A stretch of 64,000 bases of DNA. It comes from Hathewaya massiliensis. GTDB taxonomy: Bacteria; Bacillota; Clostridia; Clostridiales; Clostridiaceae. The notes beneath the pieces are model-generated. The model was given only the letters and a program-made list of their open reading frames with translations, was not told where the DNA came from and ran no database searches. Location: assembly GCF_902143515.1 (NCBI RefSeq), contig NZ_CABFVD010000001.1, forward strand, positions 124,001-188,000, in the 5' to 3' direction. The position numbers were made by a program, and so were the translations under genes. Numbering within the stretch: the first letter of the stretch is position 1; each line of letters opens with the position of its first letter. This document shows positions 8,731 to 16,994 of the stretch, piece after piece.

Positions 8731-10515
8731 TTAAAGTTCATATTCTTTACATTTATTATAGGTTTCACTGTCTATTAGAGCTTTTATCTTTGTTCCATTT
8801 TCTTCATAAGATTCTTCTAATACTTTTCCATTTCTGTGTATAAAAGATACATACCATTGTTCAGTATATGGTATTAAAAAACTTATTTCTTTTAGTGTAT
8901 TAGGCAGTGATTCACAAATAACCCCTAAAAGTAATTCTATATTTTCTCCACTTTTAGCTGATATAGAAACAGACTTATATTCATTTAAAAACTCTTTTAG
9001 ACTCTCTAATTTTTCTTCTTCCAACTTATCAATTTTATTTAAAACTAAAATACATTCTTTTGGATTTACTCCTAATTCAGATAATACTTCTTCTACAGCT
9101 TCTATCTCCTCATAAAGCTTATGAGAAGATGCATCTACCACATGTAATAATAAATCTGAATTTACTACTTCTTCAAGAGTAGACTTAAAAGATTCCACCA
9201 AATCATGAGGAAGTTTTCTTATAAATCCTACTGTATCGGATATGGTAGAAACCCTTCCATCAGGTAGTAAAATAGCCCTAGTAGTTGTATCTAAGGTTGC
9301 AAAAAGCATGTTAGCTTCAAATACCTTTTCTTTATTTATATTCTCTTGTGCAGGAGTAATTTCACAAAGCTTATTTCTAAGGGTAGATTTTCCTGTATTG
9401 GTATAACCCACAAGAGAAATTTTAGGCAGATTTCCCCTTACCCTTTTTTCCCTTTGAACTACTCTTATATTTTTAATTTTTTCAAGTTCTCTTGAAAGTT
9501 CTGTTATTCTCTCACGTATTCTTCTTCTATCTATTTCAAGTTTCTTTTCTCCTGGTCCTTTAGTACCTATTCCTCCACCTGTTCTAGATAAAACCGTTCC
9601 AAGTCCTATTAACCTACTGCTTCTATATTTTAATTGGGCAAGTTCTACTTGAAGTTTTGCTTCCCTACTTCTAGCTCTTCTTGCAAAAATCTCTAGAATT
9701 AAAGTAGTTCTATCTATTACCTTTACTCCTAAATTGTCTTCTAAGTTTCTAACCTGAGCACCTGAAAGTTCCTCATCAAAGACCACCAGATTTCCTCTGC
9801 ATGCTTGAAGAACCATTGATATTTCTTCAACTTTTCCACTACCAACAAAAAAAGCATTATCAGCTTTTGAACGTCTTTGGAATACTTTATATACACTCTC
9901 TAAATTACATGCTTTTGCTAATTCCTCTAATTCTTCAAGACTTTCTTCACTTTCTATACCTACTAATACAGCTCTTTCTCCTGTTTCCTCTTGTATTTCT
10001 GTTTCTTTAATTGCTTTTTCTATAAATTGAACCTTATCTAAAAATCTTATACTCATAACTTCACTTATTGTCATAGGTCCAAATTCTTCATGGCATAGGA
10101 TGTCATCCTCTATATCACAATATCCTATATTAACCTTTTCTTCTTTATTTTCAGCAACTCCTATAGCCACAATGGCATCTAACTTTAGCTTTATTAATGC
10201 AGATATATCAATTGCAGAAAGTTTAGGATTACCATTAGGATGAGTGTGAATTATCCTAACACCTGAAAGCCTATTCTCCTTAATATCTATTAGAGGTAGG
10301 TCTACACTAGAACTATCTCCTAAGGATACAGAAATAACCTTTCCTTTTCTAGTTATAGCAACACTAATCTCTCTATTTAATTTTAAGGTAACTTCCTTTA
10401 ATATATTTACCATTTCTTCTGTAAAAATAGTATCTTTAAATATGGTTAAATTATAAATTTCATCTAAGTTTTTTAGTGTACTCTCCTTTACCCCTTCAAT
10501 ATTTCCATAAATCAT
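8731..10515 (-). CDS. hflX: GTPase HflX with N-terminal JAMM/RadC-like domain
   Basis: HflX is a ribosome-splitting and rescue GTPase that binds 50S subunits. Residues about 180-594 are a complete HflX: the N-terminal HflX domain (FFVGSGKVEEI, FDEELSGAQVRNLE), the GGIGTKGPGEKKLE linker, Walker A GYTNTGKS near 369, DTVGFIRKLPHDLVESF and NKID. Residues 1-180 are extra. They contain H90-T-H92, then S100-A-I-D103, which is the HxH-x7-SxxD metal-binding pattern of JAMM/MPN+ and RadC domains, with E49 as a candidate catalytic Glu. The total of 594 residues is well above the roughly 430 of E. coli HflX. It is the first gene of a five-gene leftward operon, divergent from hpt. Confidence 0.93.
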   Translation of the reverse strand: MIYGNIEGVKESTLKNLDEIYNLTIFKDTIFTEEMVNILKEVTLKLNREISVAITRKGKVISVSLGDSSSVDLPLIDIKENRLSGVRIIHTHPNGNPKLSAIDISALIKLKLDAIVAIGVAENKEEKVNIGYCDIEDDILCHEEFGPMTISEVMSIRFLDKVQFIEKAIKETEIQEETGERAVLVGIESEESLEELEELAKACNLESVYKVFQRRSKADNAFFVGSGKVEEISMVLQACRGNLVVFDEELSGAQVRNLEDNLGVKVIDRTTLILEIFARRARSREAKLQVELAQLKYRSSRLIGLGTVLSRTGGGIGTKGPGEKKLEIDRRRIRERITELSRELEKIKNIRVVQREKRVRGNLPKISLVGYTNTGKSTLRNKLCEITPAQENINKEKVFEANMLFATLDTTTRAILLPDGRVSTISDTVGFIRKLPHDLVESFKSTLEEVVNSDLLLHVVDASSHKLYEEIEAVEEVLSELGVNPKECILVLNKIDKLEEEKLESLKEFLNEYKSVSISAKSGENIELLLGVICESLPNTLKEISFLIPYTEQWYVSFIHRNGKVLEESYEENGTKIKALIDSETYNKCKEYEL

Positions 10516-10568
10516 AAAATCATCTCCTTATCTTAAGGATTCCTAAAAAATATTAATAAAATACCTAA

Positions 10569-10747
10569 TTTACAACTATTATTTAATTTTATACTATAAT
10601 ACAATTGTTGTAAATAGAATTTGGATTCTATGTATATAAGGTATTAGATAGCTTTATATTATAAATAATGCAAAATTCACATCCCATATGAGCCGAATTT
10701 CATTTATAATATGAAATTTTCACTTGAAATCACAAGGCTTATGAAGT
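10569..10747 (+). promoter_or_regulatory. Candidate hpt promoter and structured leader
   Basis: The 318-bp gap 10516-10833 between divergent hflX and hpt holds a possible promoter: TTTACA at 10569-10574 and TACTATAAT at 10592-10600. It is followed by two hairpins. One has arms 10614-10620 and 10625-10631 (7 bp, 4-nt loop). The other has arms 10696-10703 and 10711-10718 (8 bp, 7-nt loop), enclosed by an outer bulged AGCC/GGCT pairing near 10691 and 10737. I could not match this to a known riboswitch class. Confidence 0.35.
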
Positions 10748-10833
10748 ATATTTAACTATATATAATGTAAAAATTAAATTTAGTCCATTTAAGTTATATA
10801 CGAGGTTTAATATATATAAAAGGTGGGGTTCAA

Positions 10834-11361
10834 TTGGAAGATAAAAAAATAAATGTACTCATAGGAAAAGATGAAATTGATATTAAGATAAGTGAGGTTG
10901 GAAAAACTATTTCTGAAGATTACAAGGGCAAAAACTTGTATGTTTTATCACTTTTAAGGGGAAGCTTTATTTTTACAGCAGACCTTGTTAGGGCCTTAGA
11001 TCTTAAAACAAAAATAGGCTTCATGACTACTTCAAGTTATGGAAATTCTGAATCCTCCTCTGGCAATGTAAAAATTGTAAACGATGTTCCCGATAATATT
11101 GAGGGATGGGATGTTCTAATAGTTGATGATATTATGGACACTGGTATAACTATGGATTTTGTAGTTAATCATATTAAAAAACTAGGTGCTAAATCTGTTA
11201 AGACATGCGTTCTATTAGATAAGCCAGATAGAAGGAAAGTAAAACTTACTCCAGATTACTGTTGTTTTGAAATACCTGATGTGTTTGTAGTTGGATATGG
11301 ATTAAATTATGGAGATTACTATAGAAATATTCCTTATATATTTAATTGGGAGGAAAAATAA
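10834..11361 (+). CDS. hpt: Hypoxanthine phosphoribosyltransferase
   Basis: Salvages hypoxanthine (and usually guanine) with PRPP to IMP/GMP in the cytosol. 175 residues including the start, typical for bacterial Hpt. The PRPP-binding loop VLIVDDIMDTGITMDFV, the LLRGSFIFTADLVRAL block and KPDRRKVKL with FVVGYGLNYGDYYRNIPY are all present. The start is TTG 10834, placed 7 nt after AGGTGGGG; no ATG is available nearby. A terminator follows directly. Confidence 0.95.
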   Translation: MEDKKINVLIGKDEIDIKISEVGKTISEDYKGKNLYVLSLLRGSFIFTADLVRALDLKTKIGFMTTSSYGNSESSSGNVKIVNDVPDNIEGWDVLIVDDIMDTGITMDFVVNHIKKLGAKSVKTCVLLDKPDRRKVKLTPDYCCFEIPDVFVVGYGLNYGDYYRNIPYIFNWEEK

Positions 11362-11362
11362 C

Positions 11363-11390
11363 AAGAGGGTAAAAATCCCTCTTATTATTT
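11363..11390 (+). terminator. Terminator after hpt
   Basis: A short GC-containing stem (AAGAGGG at 11363-11369 with CCCTCTT at 11377-11383) is followed by a T-rich run. It overlaps the yunB stop codon on the other strand. Confidence 0.7.
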
Positions 11391-12029
11391 TTTATATCCT
11401 GATCCACTTAAATCTAGTTGTATTGAAGAATCCGGTATCTTTCCTACTATTATAGTCTCTGATATAGGCATCTCACTGTAAATTTCTGTGTCTATGGAAT
11501 TTAAGGGTATTATAATTCTTACCTTTGTTTTAAACTTTACAAAGATTTTATGACTAGTTTGATTTATTCCTGCACTTTGAAATAGCGAAGAATAGGTCGT
11601 CTCTACATGACTTAAAGGTTCCATTTTTACAGTAATATCCGGTCCTAAATAGGACAATATATTATTTTTAGTTATGTATCCTAATGGAATTTTTATTCCT
11701 ACAACTCCAATCTCATTTAATTTTTTTTGACTTTTTAATGAAATATCTGTAGCCATCCTATTTAACTTTAAAGTATCTGCTCTCATCATAACTATATTTC
11801 CTTGATCATCTTTTTCAATTTTAATTATATCGTCATATTTAAACCCTGATTCCATCTCTTCTAATATACAATTATTTATACTTTCAATAGCTTTAAGTTT
11901 TATTTCCGCTTCAGATACTGCTAAAACTGTAGGTGAAACTGTTTTATCAAAAGTATAGATAAATAATATAAAGAAAACTATTATACATATAATGTACAAT
12001 ATAAATTTATCTTTTTTTCTTAACTTCAT
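11385..12029 (-). CDS. yunB: Sporulation protein YunB
   Basis: A 214-residue membrane-anchored sporulation protein. One N-terminal transmembrane helix (about 10-29) is followed by an extracytoplasmic region with the family blocks NRMATDISLKSQKKLNEIG and GIKIPLGYITKNNILSYLGP, and an end containing PISETIIVGKIPDSS. In Bacillus subtilis yunB is mother-cell expressed and needed for efficient sporulation; its molecular role is not settled. It is divergent from the penicillin-binding protein gene and has no close downstream partner on its strand. Confidence 0.88.
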   Translation of the reverse strand: MKLRKKDKFILYIICIIVFFILFIYTFDKTVSPTVLAVSEAEIKLKAIESINNCILEEMESGFKYDDIIKIEKDDQGNIVMMRADTLKLNRMATDISLKSQKKLNEIGVVGIKIPLGYITKNNILSYLGPDITVKMEPLSHVETTYSSLFQSAGINQTSHKIFVKFKTKVRIIIPLNSIDTEIYSEMPISETIIVGKIPDSSIQLDLSGSGYKK

Positions 12030-12115
12030 AAAAACCTCCCAAAATTTAAAATCTTCTCCTATATTTTATTATTTAAATTTTTTATTATGTTATATAAAAG
12101 ATTATTCTATTTAAC

Positions 12116-12145
12116 TTTTAATAAAATCTCCTTTTATGATATAAT
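12116..12145 (+). promoter_or_regulatory. Possible promoter of PBP gene
   Basis: A perfect TATAAT lies at 12140-12145, with a weak TTTTAA at 12116-12121 18 nt upstream. The position is about 45 nt before the start codon in the gap between yunB and the PBP gene. Confidence 0.35.
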
Positions 12146-12189
12146 AAGTTAATGATTTTAAATCACCTTAATATTAAGGAGGATAGTAG

Positions 12190-14739
12190 ATGAGTCAAAG
12201 TAAAAAAACGATGAAAAAAACAAAACCTAAACATAAAAGAAAAATATTTAAAATAACCATATTAACTTTGCTTCTTATATGCCTAACAGTAGGAGTAATC
12301 GGAAGTGCTATTTTGCTTGGAATGGCTAAAACTGCACCAGAAATAGATGTTAATATGATAACTTCTCTTAATGAACCTACAAAATTTTATGACTATAAAG
12401 GAAAATTTATAGACGAATATTTAACAGTTGAAAAAAGGGATCCTGCAGAGTATAAAGAAATACCTGAAAATCTAAGAGATGCCTTTGTATCTATAGAAGA
12501 TGAGAGATTCTTCAAACATAGTGGAATTGATTATAAACGATTGATAGGAGCAACCTTATCAAACGTTAAAAATGTTATTACTAGAAATAAAAATTTTCAA
12601 GGTGGTTCAACTATAACACAGCAGTTAATAAAACAAAGATACTTTTTAGAACAGTCACTGAATAATAGATTAAGTATACAAAGAAAAGTACAAGAAATGT
12701 ATCTAGCTACAGAACTTGAAAAGAAACTCTCAAAAGAAAAAATCTTAGAGACATATATGAATACTATTCCGCTTGGTGGTACCGCCTATGGAATTAAGTC
12801 TGCTGCAAAACAATATTTTAATAAGGAACTTAAAGATTTAACCTTAACAGAATGTGCTTTTATTGCAAGTTGTGCACAAAGTCCATCTGTATCTTATAGT
12901 GCTGCTAAATATACTTTTGATAAAAAAGAAGTTCATAACTCTCCAAGAACTAAAGCAGTTCTTGGTAAAATGTTGCAAAATGGTTATATATCTAAAACTG
13001 AATATAATGAAGCAATAAAACCACAGTTAAAATATTCTTTCAATAATAAGACTAAAAATAAAATGAACTATGAATGGTTTTCAAGACCTGTAATAGAAGA
13101 AGTAATTAAGGATTTAAAATCAAAGTATAATTATTCAGATAATGAAGTTACCTCCCTTTTTGCTTATGGAGGGCTAAAAATCCACACCACAATGGATACT
13201 GAACTCCAAAATAAAGTTCAAAATATAATAAATGATGATATTAGTAAAGATAAATCTAGCTCATGGCAGTATATATTTCCTAGATATAACAACTTAAATC
13301 CTATTCAGACGAAGTTACAAGCTTCTGCAACCATAATGGATTATCGTACTGGAGAAGTTAGGGTAATTATAGGTGGTAGAGGAGATCAAGGTCCCCTTTC
13401 ATATAATAGAGCTGCCTCCTCTAAATTCTTAAAAGCACCTGGATCTGCAATTAAACCTATAACAGTTTTTGCTCCGGCCATAGATAGCAAAATAGCTACT
13501 GCTGGAACTGTAATAGAAGATTCTCCTTTGCCTACGGAAATTGCTAAATCATATGGATCAAATGGCACTCCATATGAACCTAAAAATGCTAATAGAAGAT
13601 TTGCGGGATATATGCCTTTAAGGCAAGCTTTGAAGGTATCCTCTAACTTAGTCTCAGTAAAATTAACCCATGAATTAGGATTAAATACCTCAGCTTTATA
13701 TGGAGAAAAATTTGGACTTCAATTAGACGAAAAAGACAAAGGAAGTATAGCTGCACTTGCACTAGGACAATTAGATAGTGGTCAATTTAATGGAACTAAT
13801 CCATTAACTATATCTGCAGCCTATGGAGTTTTTGGAAATAACGGTAAACTGGCTAAACCTAGAATATACTCAAAAGTATTTGATAGAACTGGTAGGATTC
13901 TATTGGAAACCAAAACAGAAAGTAATAATGTTGTTTCTCCACAAACTGCTTATATTATGTATGATTTACTTAAAGGTCCAGTGTCTCCTGGTGGAACAGG
14001 TTCAGCTGCAAGATTTGGAGATATTGATGTAAGAGGTAAGACAGGAACTTCATCCTATAATACAGATCTTTGGTTTGCAGGATTAACACCTTACTATTCT
14101 GCAGCTGTATGGGTTGGAAATGATGATAAGTCTAAAATTGAAGGCGGCATGTATAGTTCAAATGTAGCTAAACTTTGGGGACTTATAATGAATGAAGCCC
14201 ACAAAGGTTTACAAAATAAAACTCTACCTAAGCCTGATAATATTAATGAAGTAGAAATTTCTATGGATTCTGGTACCCTTCCTACAGAACTTACTCGTAA
14301 AGACCCTCGTGGTTCTAGAGTTTATAATGAATTATTTATTGCAGGTACTGAACCAACTACTTATGATAATATACATGTAATAGCTAAAGTTGTAAAACAA
14401 GCTAATGGAGCTTATGCTTTGGCATCTCCTAATAGTGATCCAAGAAGAGTCGAGGAAAGAGTCTTTATACGAAGAGACTACTCACCTTCTGTTTCTTTAG
14501 CAGATCAAATTTACGTTTTGCCTAAGGATTATGATAATAGTAGTTTTCAAGTTATAGAGGAGCAAACTAAAGATAAGGATAAAGACAAGGATAAAAATAA
14601 AGATAAAGATAAAGATAAAAATAAGGATAAGAATAAAGATAAAAATAAGGATAAAGATAATTTAATTGATAACAATAACAACAATAATACCACAGAAACT
14701 ACAGATCAAGGAACAACTAGCCCTGTAGGACAAGAATAA
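12190..14739 (+). CDS. Class A penicillin-binding protein (PBP1A type) with Lys-Asp-rich tail
   Basis: A bifunctional peptidoglycan glycosyltransferase and transpeptidase of 849 residues. It has a basic N-terminus and one transmembrane helix (about 24-48). The GT51 domain has IEDERFFKHSGIDYKR with the catalytic Glu at 103, GGSTITQQLIKQ, and RKVQEMYLATELEKKLSKEK. The transpeptidase domain has SAIK with active Ser at 419, SSN, and KTGTS starting at Lys 617. The last 70 residues or so are a low-complexity run of Lys/Asp/Asn repeats followed by Asn/Thr-rich sequence, probably an extended wall-facing tail. ATG 12190 follows AAGGAGG. It is a single gene with a terminator at 14805-14849. Confidence 0.95.
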   Translation: MSQSKKTMKKTKPKHKRKIFKITILTLLLICLTVGVIGSAILLGMAKTAPEIDVNMITSLNEPTKFYDYKGKFIDEYLTVEKRDPAEYKEIPENLRDAFVSIEDERFFKHSGIDYKRLIGATLSNVKNVITRNKNFQGGSTITQQLIKQRYFLEQSLNNRLSIQRKVQEMYLATELEKKLSKEKILETYMNTIPLGGTAYGIKSAAKQYFNKELKDLTLTECAFIASCAQSPSVSYSAAKYTFDKKEVHNSPRTKAVLGKMLQNGYISKTEYNEAIKPQLKYSFNNKTKNKMNYEWFSRPVIEEVIKDLKSKYNYSDNEVTSLFAYGGLKIHTTMDTELQNKVQNIINDDISKDKSSSWQYIFPRYNNLNPIQTKLQASATIMDYRTGEVRVIIGGRGDQGPLSYNRAASSKFLKAPGSAIKPITVFAPAIDSKIATAGTVIEDSPLPTEIAKSYGSNGTPYEPKNANRRFAGYMPLRQALKVSSNLVSVKLTHELGLNTSALYGEKFGLQLDEKDKGSIAALALGQLDSGQFNGTNPLTISAAYGVFGNNGKLAKPRIYSKVFDRTGRILLETKTESNNVVSPQTAYIMYDLLKGPVSPGGTGSAARFGDIDVRGKTGTSSYNTDLWFAGLTPYYSAAVWVGNDDKSKIEGGMYSSNVAKLWGLIMNEAHKGLQNKTLPKPDNINEVEISMDSGTLPTELTRKDPRGSRVYNELFIAGTEPTTYDNIHVIAKVVKQANGAYALASPNSDPRRVEERVFIRRDYSPSVSLADQIYVLPKDYDNSSFQVIEEQTKDKDKDKDKNKDKDKDKNKDKNKDKNKDKDNLIDNNNNNNTTETTDQGTTSPVGQE

Positions 14740-14804
14740 AATACAAGATAGTGTAAAATAATTTGCATTGTGATAGGAATATTACTAGTCTTATAAATTT
14801 TATA

Positions 14805-14849
14805 ATTAGGGGCATAGCTAAGTCTAATTAGACTACCTATGCCCCTAAT
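14805..14849. terminator. Terminator between PBP gene and spoVAE
   Basis: Arms 14805-14817 and 14837-14849 form a perfect 13-bp stem. The loop itself contains a second palindrome, and T-rich sequence follows on the plus strand with A-rich sequence before it. It can serve both convergent genes. Confidence 0.85.
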
Positions 14850-15206
14850 TTAATTTTTAGTTTTAGGTTCAAAAATTACTGCCATTAAATATCCAAATAC
14901 AATAGCTGCTGCAATACCTCCAGCTGTTCCTTTTATTCCACCAGTAAATACACCTAAAAGTCCATTTTTCTCTACTTCCTTTATTACACCTTTAGCTAAA
15001 CTATTTCCAAAGCCCGGTAAAGGCACCGTAGCTCCAGCACCACCAATAGCTACAACTTTATCATATATGCCAAAGGCTCCTAGTATTACACCTAATGTAA
15101 CAAAAGTTACTAATATTCTAGCTGGTGTAAGTTTCGTTGTATCCATTAGAATTTGTGCTATTACACATATTATTCCTCCTACTATGAATGCCATAATATA
15201 ATTCAT
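14850..15206 (-). CDS. spoVAE: Stage V sporulation protein AE
   Basis: A 118-residue integral membrane protein with about four hydrophobic helices, beginning MNYIMAFIVGGIICVIAQIL, and carrying the GGAGATVPLPGFGNSLAKG block shared with SpoVAC. The SpoVA proteins form the inner-membrane channel that loads dipicolinic acid into the forespore and releases it at germination. Its ATG overlaps the spoVAD stop as TAATG, so translation is coupled. It is the last gene of the spoVAC-D-E operon; spoVAA, B and F are not here, as is common in clostridia. Confidence 0.94.
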   Translation of the reverse strand: MNYIMAFIVGGIICVIAQILMDTTKLTPARILVTFVTLGVILGAFGIYDKVVAIGGAGATVPLPGFGNSLAKGVIKEVEKNGLLGVFTGGIKGTAGGIAAAIVFGYLMAVIFEPKTKN

Positions 15207-16225
15207 TACTTTCCTCCTCCAATCTCAATTGCTACTGCATGAGCTATTCCAGGTATACTTTCTCCTTGAAGAGAGGATGTAGGACTAAGTAATGCCCCTG
15301 TTGACACTAATAATACCCTTTTTATTTTTCTCATAATCATGTTTTTATAAATATATCCTGTGGTTACTACAGCTGAACATCCACATCCACTTCCACCACA
15401 TTGAACATTTTGTTTTTCACAATCATAAATCTCAACACCACAATCTTTATATACTTTACTTATATTATGTCCATACTGCATTAATAACTTTTCAGTTAAT
15501 TCCTTTCCAAAACTGCCTAAATCCCCTGTTAAAATCACATCATAATCTGAAGCTTTTCTACTAGTATCTTCAAGATGTTGCTTAATTGTATCCACTGCAG
15601 CAGGTGCCATAGCTGCTCCCATGTTATTAGGATCTGTTTCACCATAATCCTTTACTTTACCTATGGTTACATGAGTTACATATGGATAATCTCCATTTTT
15701 TCCAAGTACCATAGCACCAGATCCTGTAACTGTTCTTTGTGAAGTTGGGGATTTTTGTGAACCATATTCTAATGGAGTTCTAAATTGTCTTTCCGCACTA
15801 GAAAAATGAGAGGAAGTTGCAGCAACAACATTTTTAGCAAAATCTCCATCCATAAGCATAGCTCCCATGCTTAATGAAAGAGCCATAGTTGAACAAGCAC
15901 CATATAGTCCTATAAAGGGAATATCTATATCCCTTATAGCAAAATTTGAAGCTGTAAGTTGATTTAAAAGGTCTCCTGCCAATACAAAATCTATATCAGG
16001 ATCTTTTAAATTTGCTCTTTTTATAGCTTCTTCAACAGCCACGTAAAGAAGACTACTTTCTGCCTTTTCAAAGGTATCTTGACCATTTAAATCATCTTGT
16101 ATTATTCTATCAAAATAATCTTTTAAAGGTCCTTGCCCTTCTATGGGACCTACTATATTATAAGTAGAAATAATCCTAGGTTTACTCTCTATAAGTAAGG
16201 TCTGTTTACCAATTTTCTTAGACAA
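15206..16225 (-). CDS. spoVAD: Stage V sporulation protein AD (dipicolinate-binding)
   Basis: About 339 residues with a thiolase-like fold. Known SpoVAD binds dipicolinic acid on the outer face of the inner forespore membrane. Recognisable blocks are YNIVGPIEGQGPLKDYFD near the start, GLYGACSTMALSLSMGA, QYRTP-like RQFRTPLEYGSQ and the Cys/Gly-rich QCGGSGCGCSA. TTG 16225, giving MSKKIGKQTLL, is preferred because GAGGTG lies 6 nt upstream; GTG 16234 would overlap that site. It is unusually separated from spoVAC by about 94 bp that contain an inverted-repeat element. Confidence 0.94.
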   Translation of the reverse strand: MSKKIGKQTLLIESKPRIISTYNIVGPIEGQGPLKDYFDRIIQDDLNGQDTFEKAESSLLYVAVEEAIKRANLKDPDIDFVLAGDLLNQLTASNFAIRDIDIPFIGLYGACSTMALSLSMGAMLMDGDFAKNVVAATSSHFSSAERQFRTPLEYGSQKSPTSQRTVTGSGAMVLGKNGDYPYVTHVTIGKVKDYGETDPNNMGAAMAPAAVDTIKQHLEDTSRKASDYDVILTGDLGSFGKELTEKLLMQYGHNISKVYKDCGVEIYDCEKQNVQCGGSGCGCSAVVTTGYIYKNMIMRKIKRVLLVSTGALLSPTSSLQGESIPGIAHAVAIEIGGGK

Positions 16226-16255
16226 TGCTATCACCTCATAAACTTTTTAATTTCG

Positions 16256-16312
16256 GGCTTTGTTAGACATTTTTGTTCATATTATTATTACGTAATCACA
16301 TATAACACAGCC
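16256..16312. repeat. Inverted-repeat element family 2, copy between spoVAC and spoVAD
   Basis: A 57-bp element bounded by imperfect inverted ends GGCTTTGTT (16256-16264) and AACACAGCC (16304-16312). A 47-nt core matches the element near 54345 at about 38 positions. It carries no gene. It lies inside the spoVA operon and would be transcribed, where it could fold into a weak hairpin. Confidence 0.6.
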
Positions 16313-16319
16313 TAACTTT

Positions 16320-16799
16320 TTATAAAATGAAAAAGTAATAGATAAGCCCTACAATTACAGAACTACCTACACCATATACAAGTACAGGGCCTGCTATAGT
16401 AAACATCTTTGCAGCAACTCCAAATACAAAACCTTCTTTCTTAAACTCCATAGCAGGAGATACAATAGCATTGGAGAATCCTGTTATAGGTACTACTGTT
16501 CCTGCGCCAGCATATTCAGCAATTTTATCATATATTCCTATACCTGTTAAAAAAGCTCCTAAAAACACCATGGTAATTGCAACAAAAGCACCTGCATCAT
16601 CTTTACTAAAACCAAAGCCTAGGTATATGTTATTAAACATTTCACCTATGGTACAAATAAAACCCCCTACCCAAAATGCTCTTATACAATGTAATACAAT
16701 AGGAGGCTTAGGTCTATTTTCTTCATTTATTTTCTGAAACTCTTCTCTTAACTTTTTATCTCTTAATTCTTCCTTTTTATTATTATCTTTTTTCTTCAA
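16320..16799 (-). CDS. spoVAC: Stage V sporulation protein AC
   Basis: A 159-residue membrane protein of the SpoVA dipicolinate channel; B. subtilis SpoVAC has been reported as mechanosensitive. A charged 40-residue N-terminus (KKKDNNKKEELRDKK) is followed by about four hydrophobic segments and GAGTVVPITGFSNAIVSPAMEFKKEG, the family hallmark. The start is TTG 16799 after AGGAAG. This ribosome site partly lies in a 6-bp hairpin (16806-16822). It is the first gene of the operon; a sigma-G promoter is expected upstream, but I could not place one confidently. Confidence 0.93.
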   Translation of the reverse strand: MKKKDNNKKEELRDKKLREEFQKINEENRPKPPIVLHCIRAFWVGGFICTIGEMFNNIYLGFGFSKDDAGAFVAITMVFLGAFLTGIGIYDKIAEYAGAGTVVPITGFSNAIVSPAMEFKKEGFVFGVAAKMFTIAGPVLVYGVGSSVIVGLIYYFFIL

Positions 16800-16802
16800 T
16801 AG

Positions 16803-16822
16803 CTTCCTGATAATAAATCAGG
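16803..16822 (-). promoter_or_regulatory. Hairpin overlapping spoVAC ribosome-binding site
   Basis: CCTGAT at 16806-16811 pairs with ATCAGG at 16817-16822 around a 5-nt loop. On the minus strand its second arm shares bases with AGGAAG (16803-16808), the only purine-rich site before the TTG start. Folding would partly hide that site. Confidence 0.35.
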
Positions 16823-16921
16823 TTTTCACCTACCTTCCTTAATAAATTCTCTAAAATCTAAGCTTAGTTTTTGCAAAAAACTTTTTTTTACTCTATTTTT
16901 TATAGAAATTATGAAAATAAA

Positions 16922-16961
16922 AGAACACTTTATGTTTTTTATCATAAACATAAAGTGTTCT
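16922..16961. terminator. Terminator after sigF operon
   Basis: Arms 16922-16937 and 16946-16961 form a perfect 16-bp stem with an 8-nt loop, with flanking A-rich and T-rich sequence. It lies 34 nt beyond the sigF stop and ahead of spoVAC. Confidence 0.88.
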
Positions 16962-16994
16962 CATTTTGATATCTGTAAATTTATGTCATAATTA

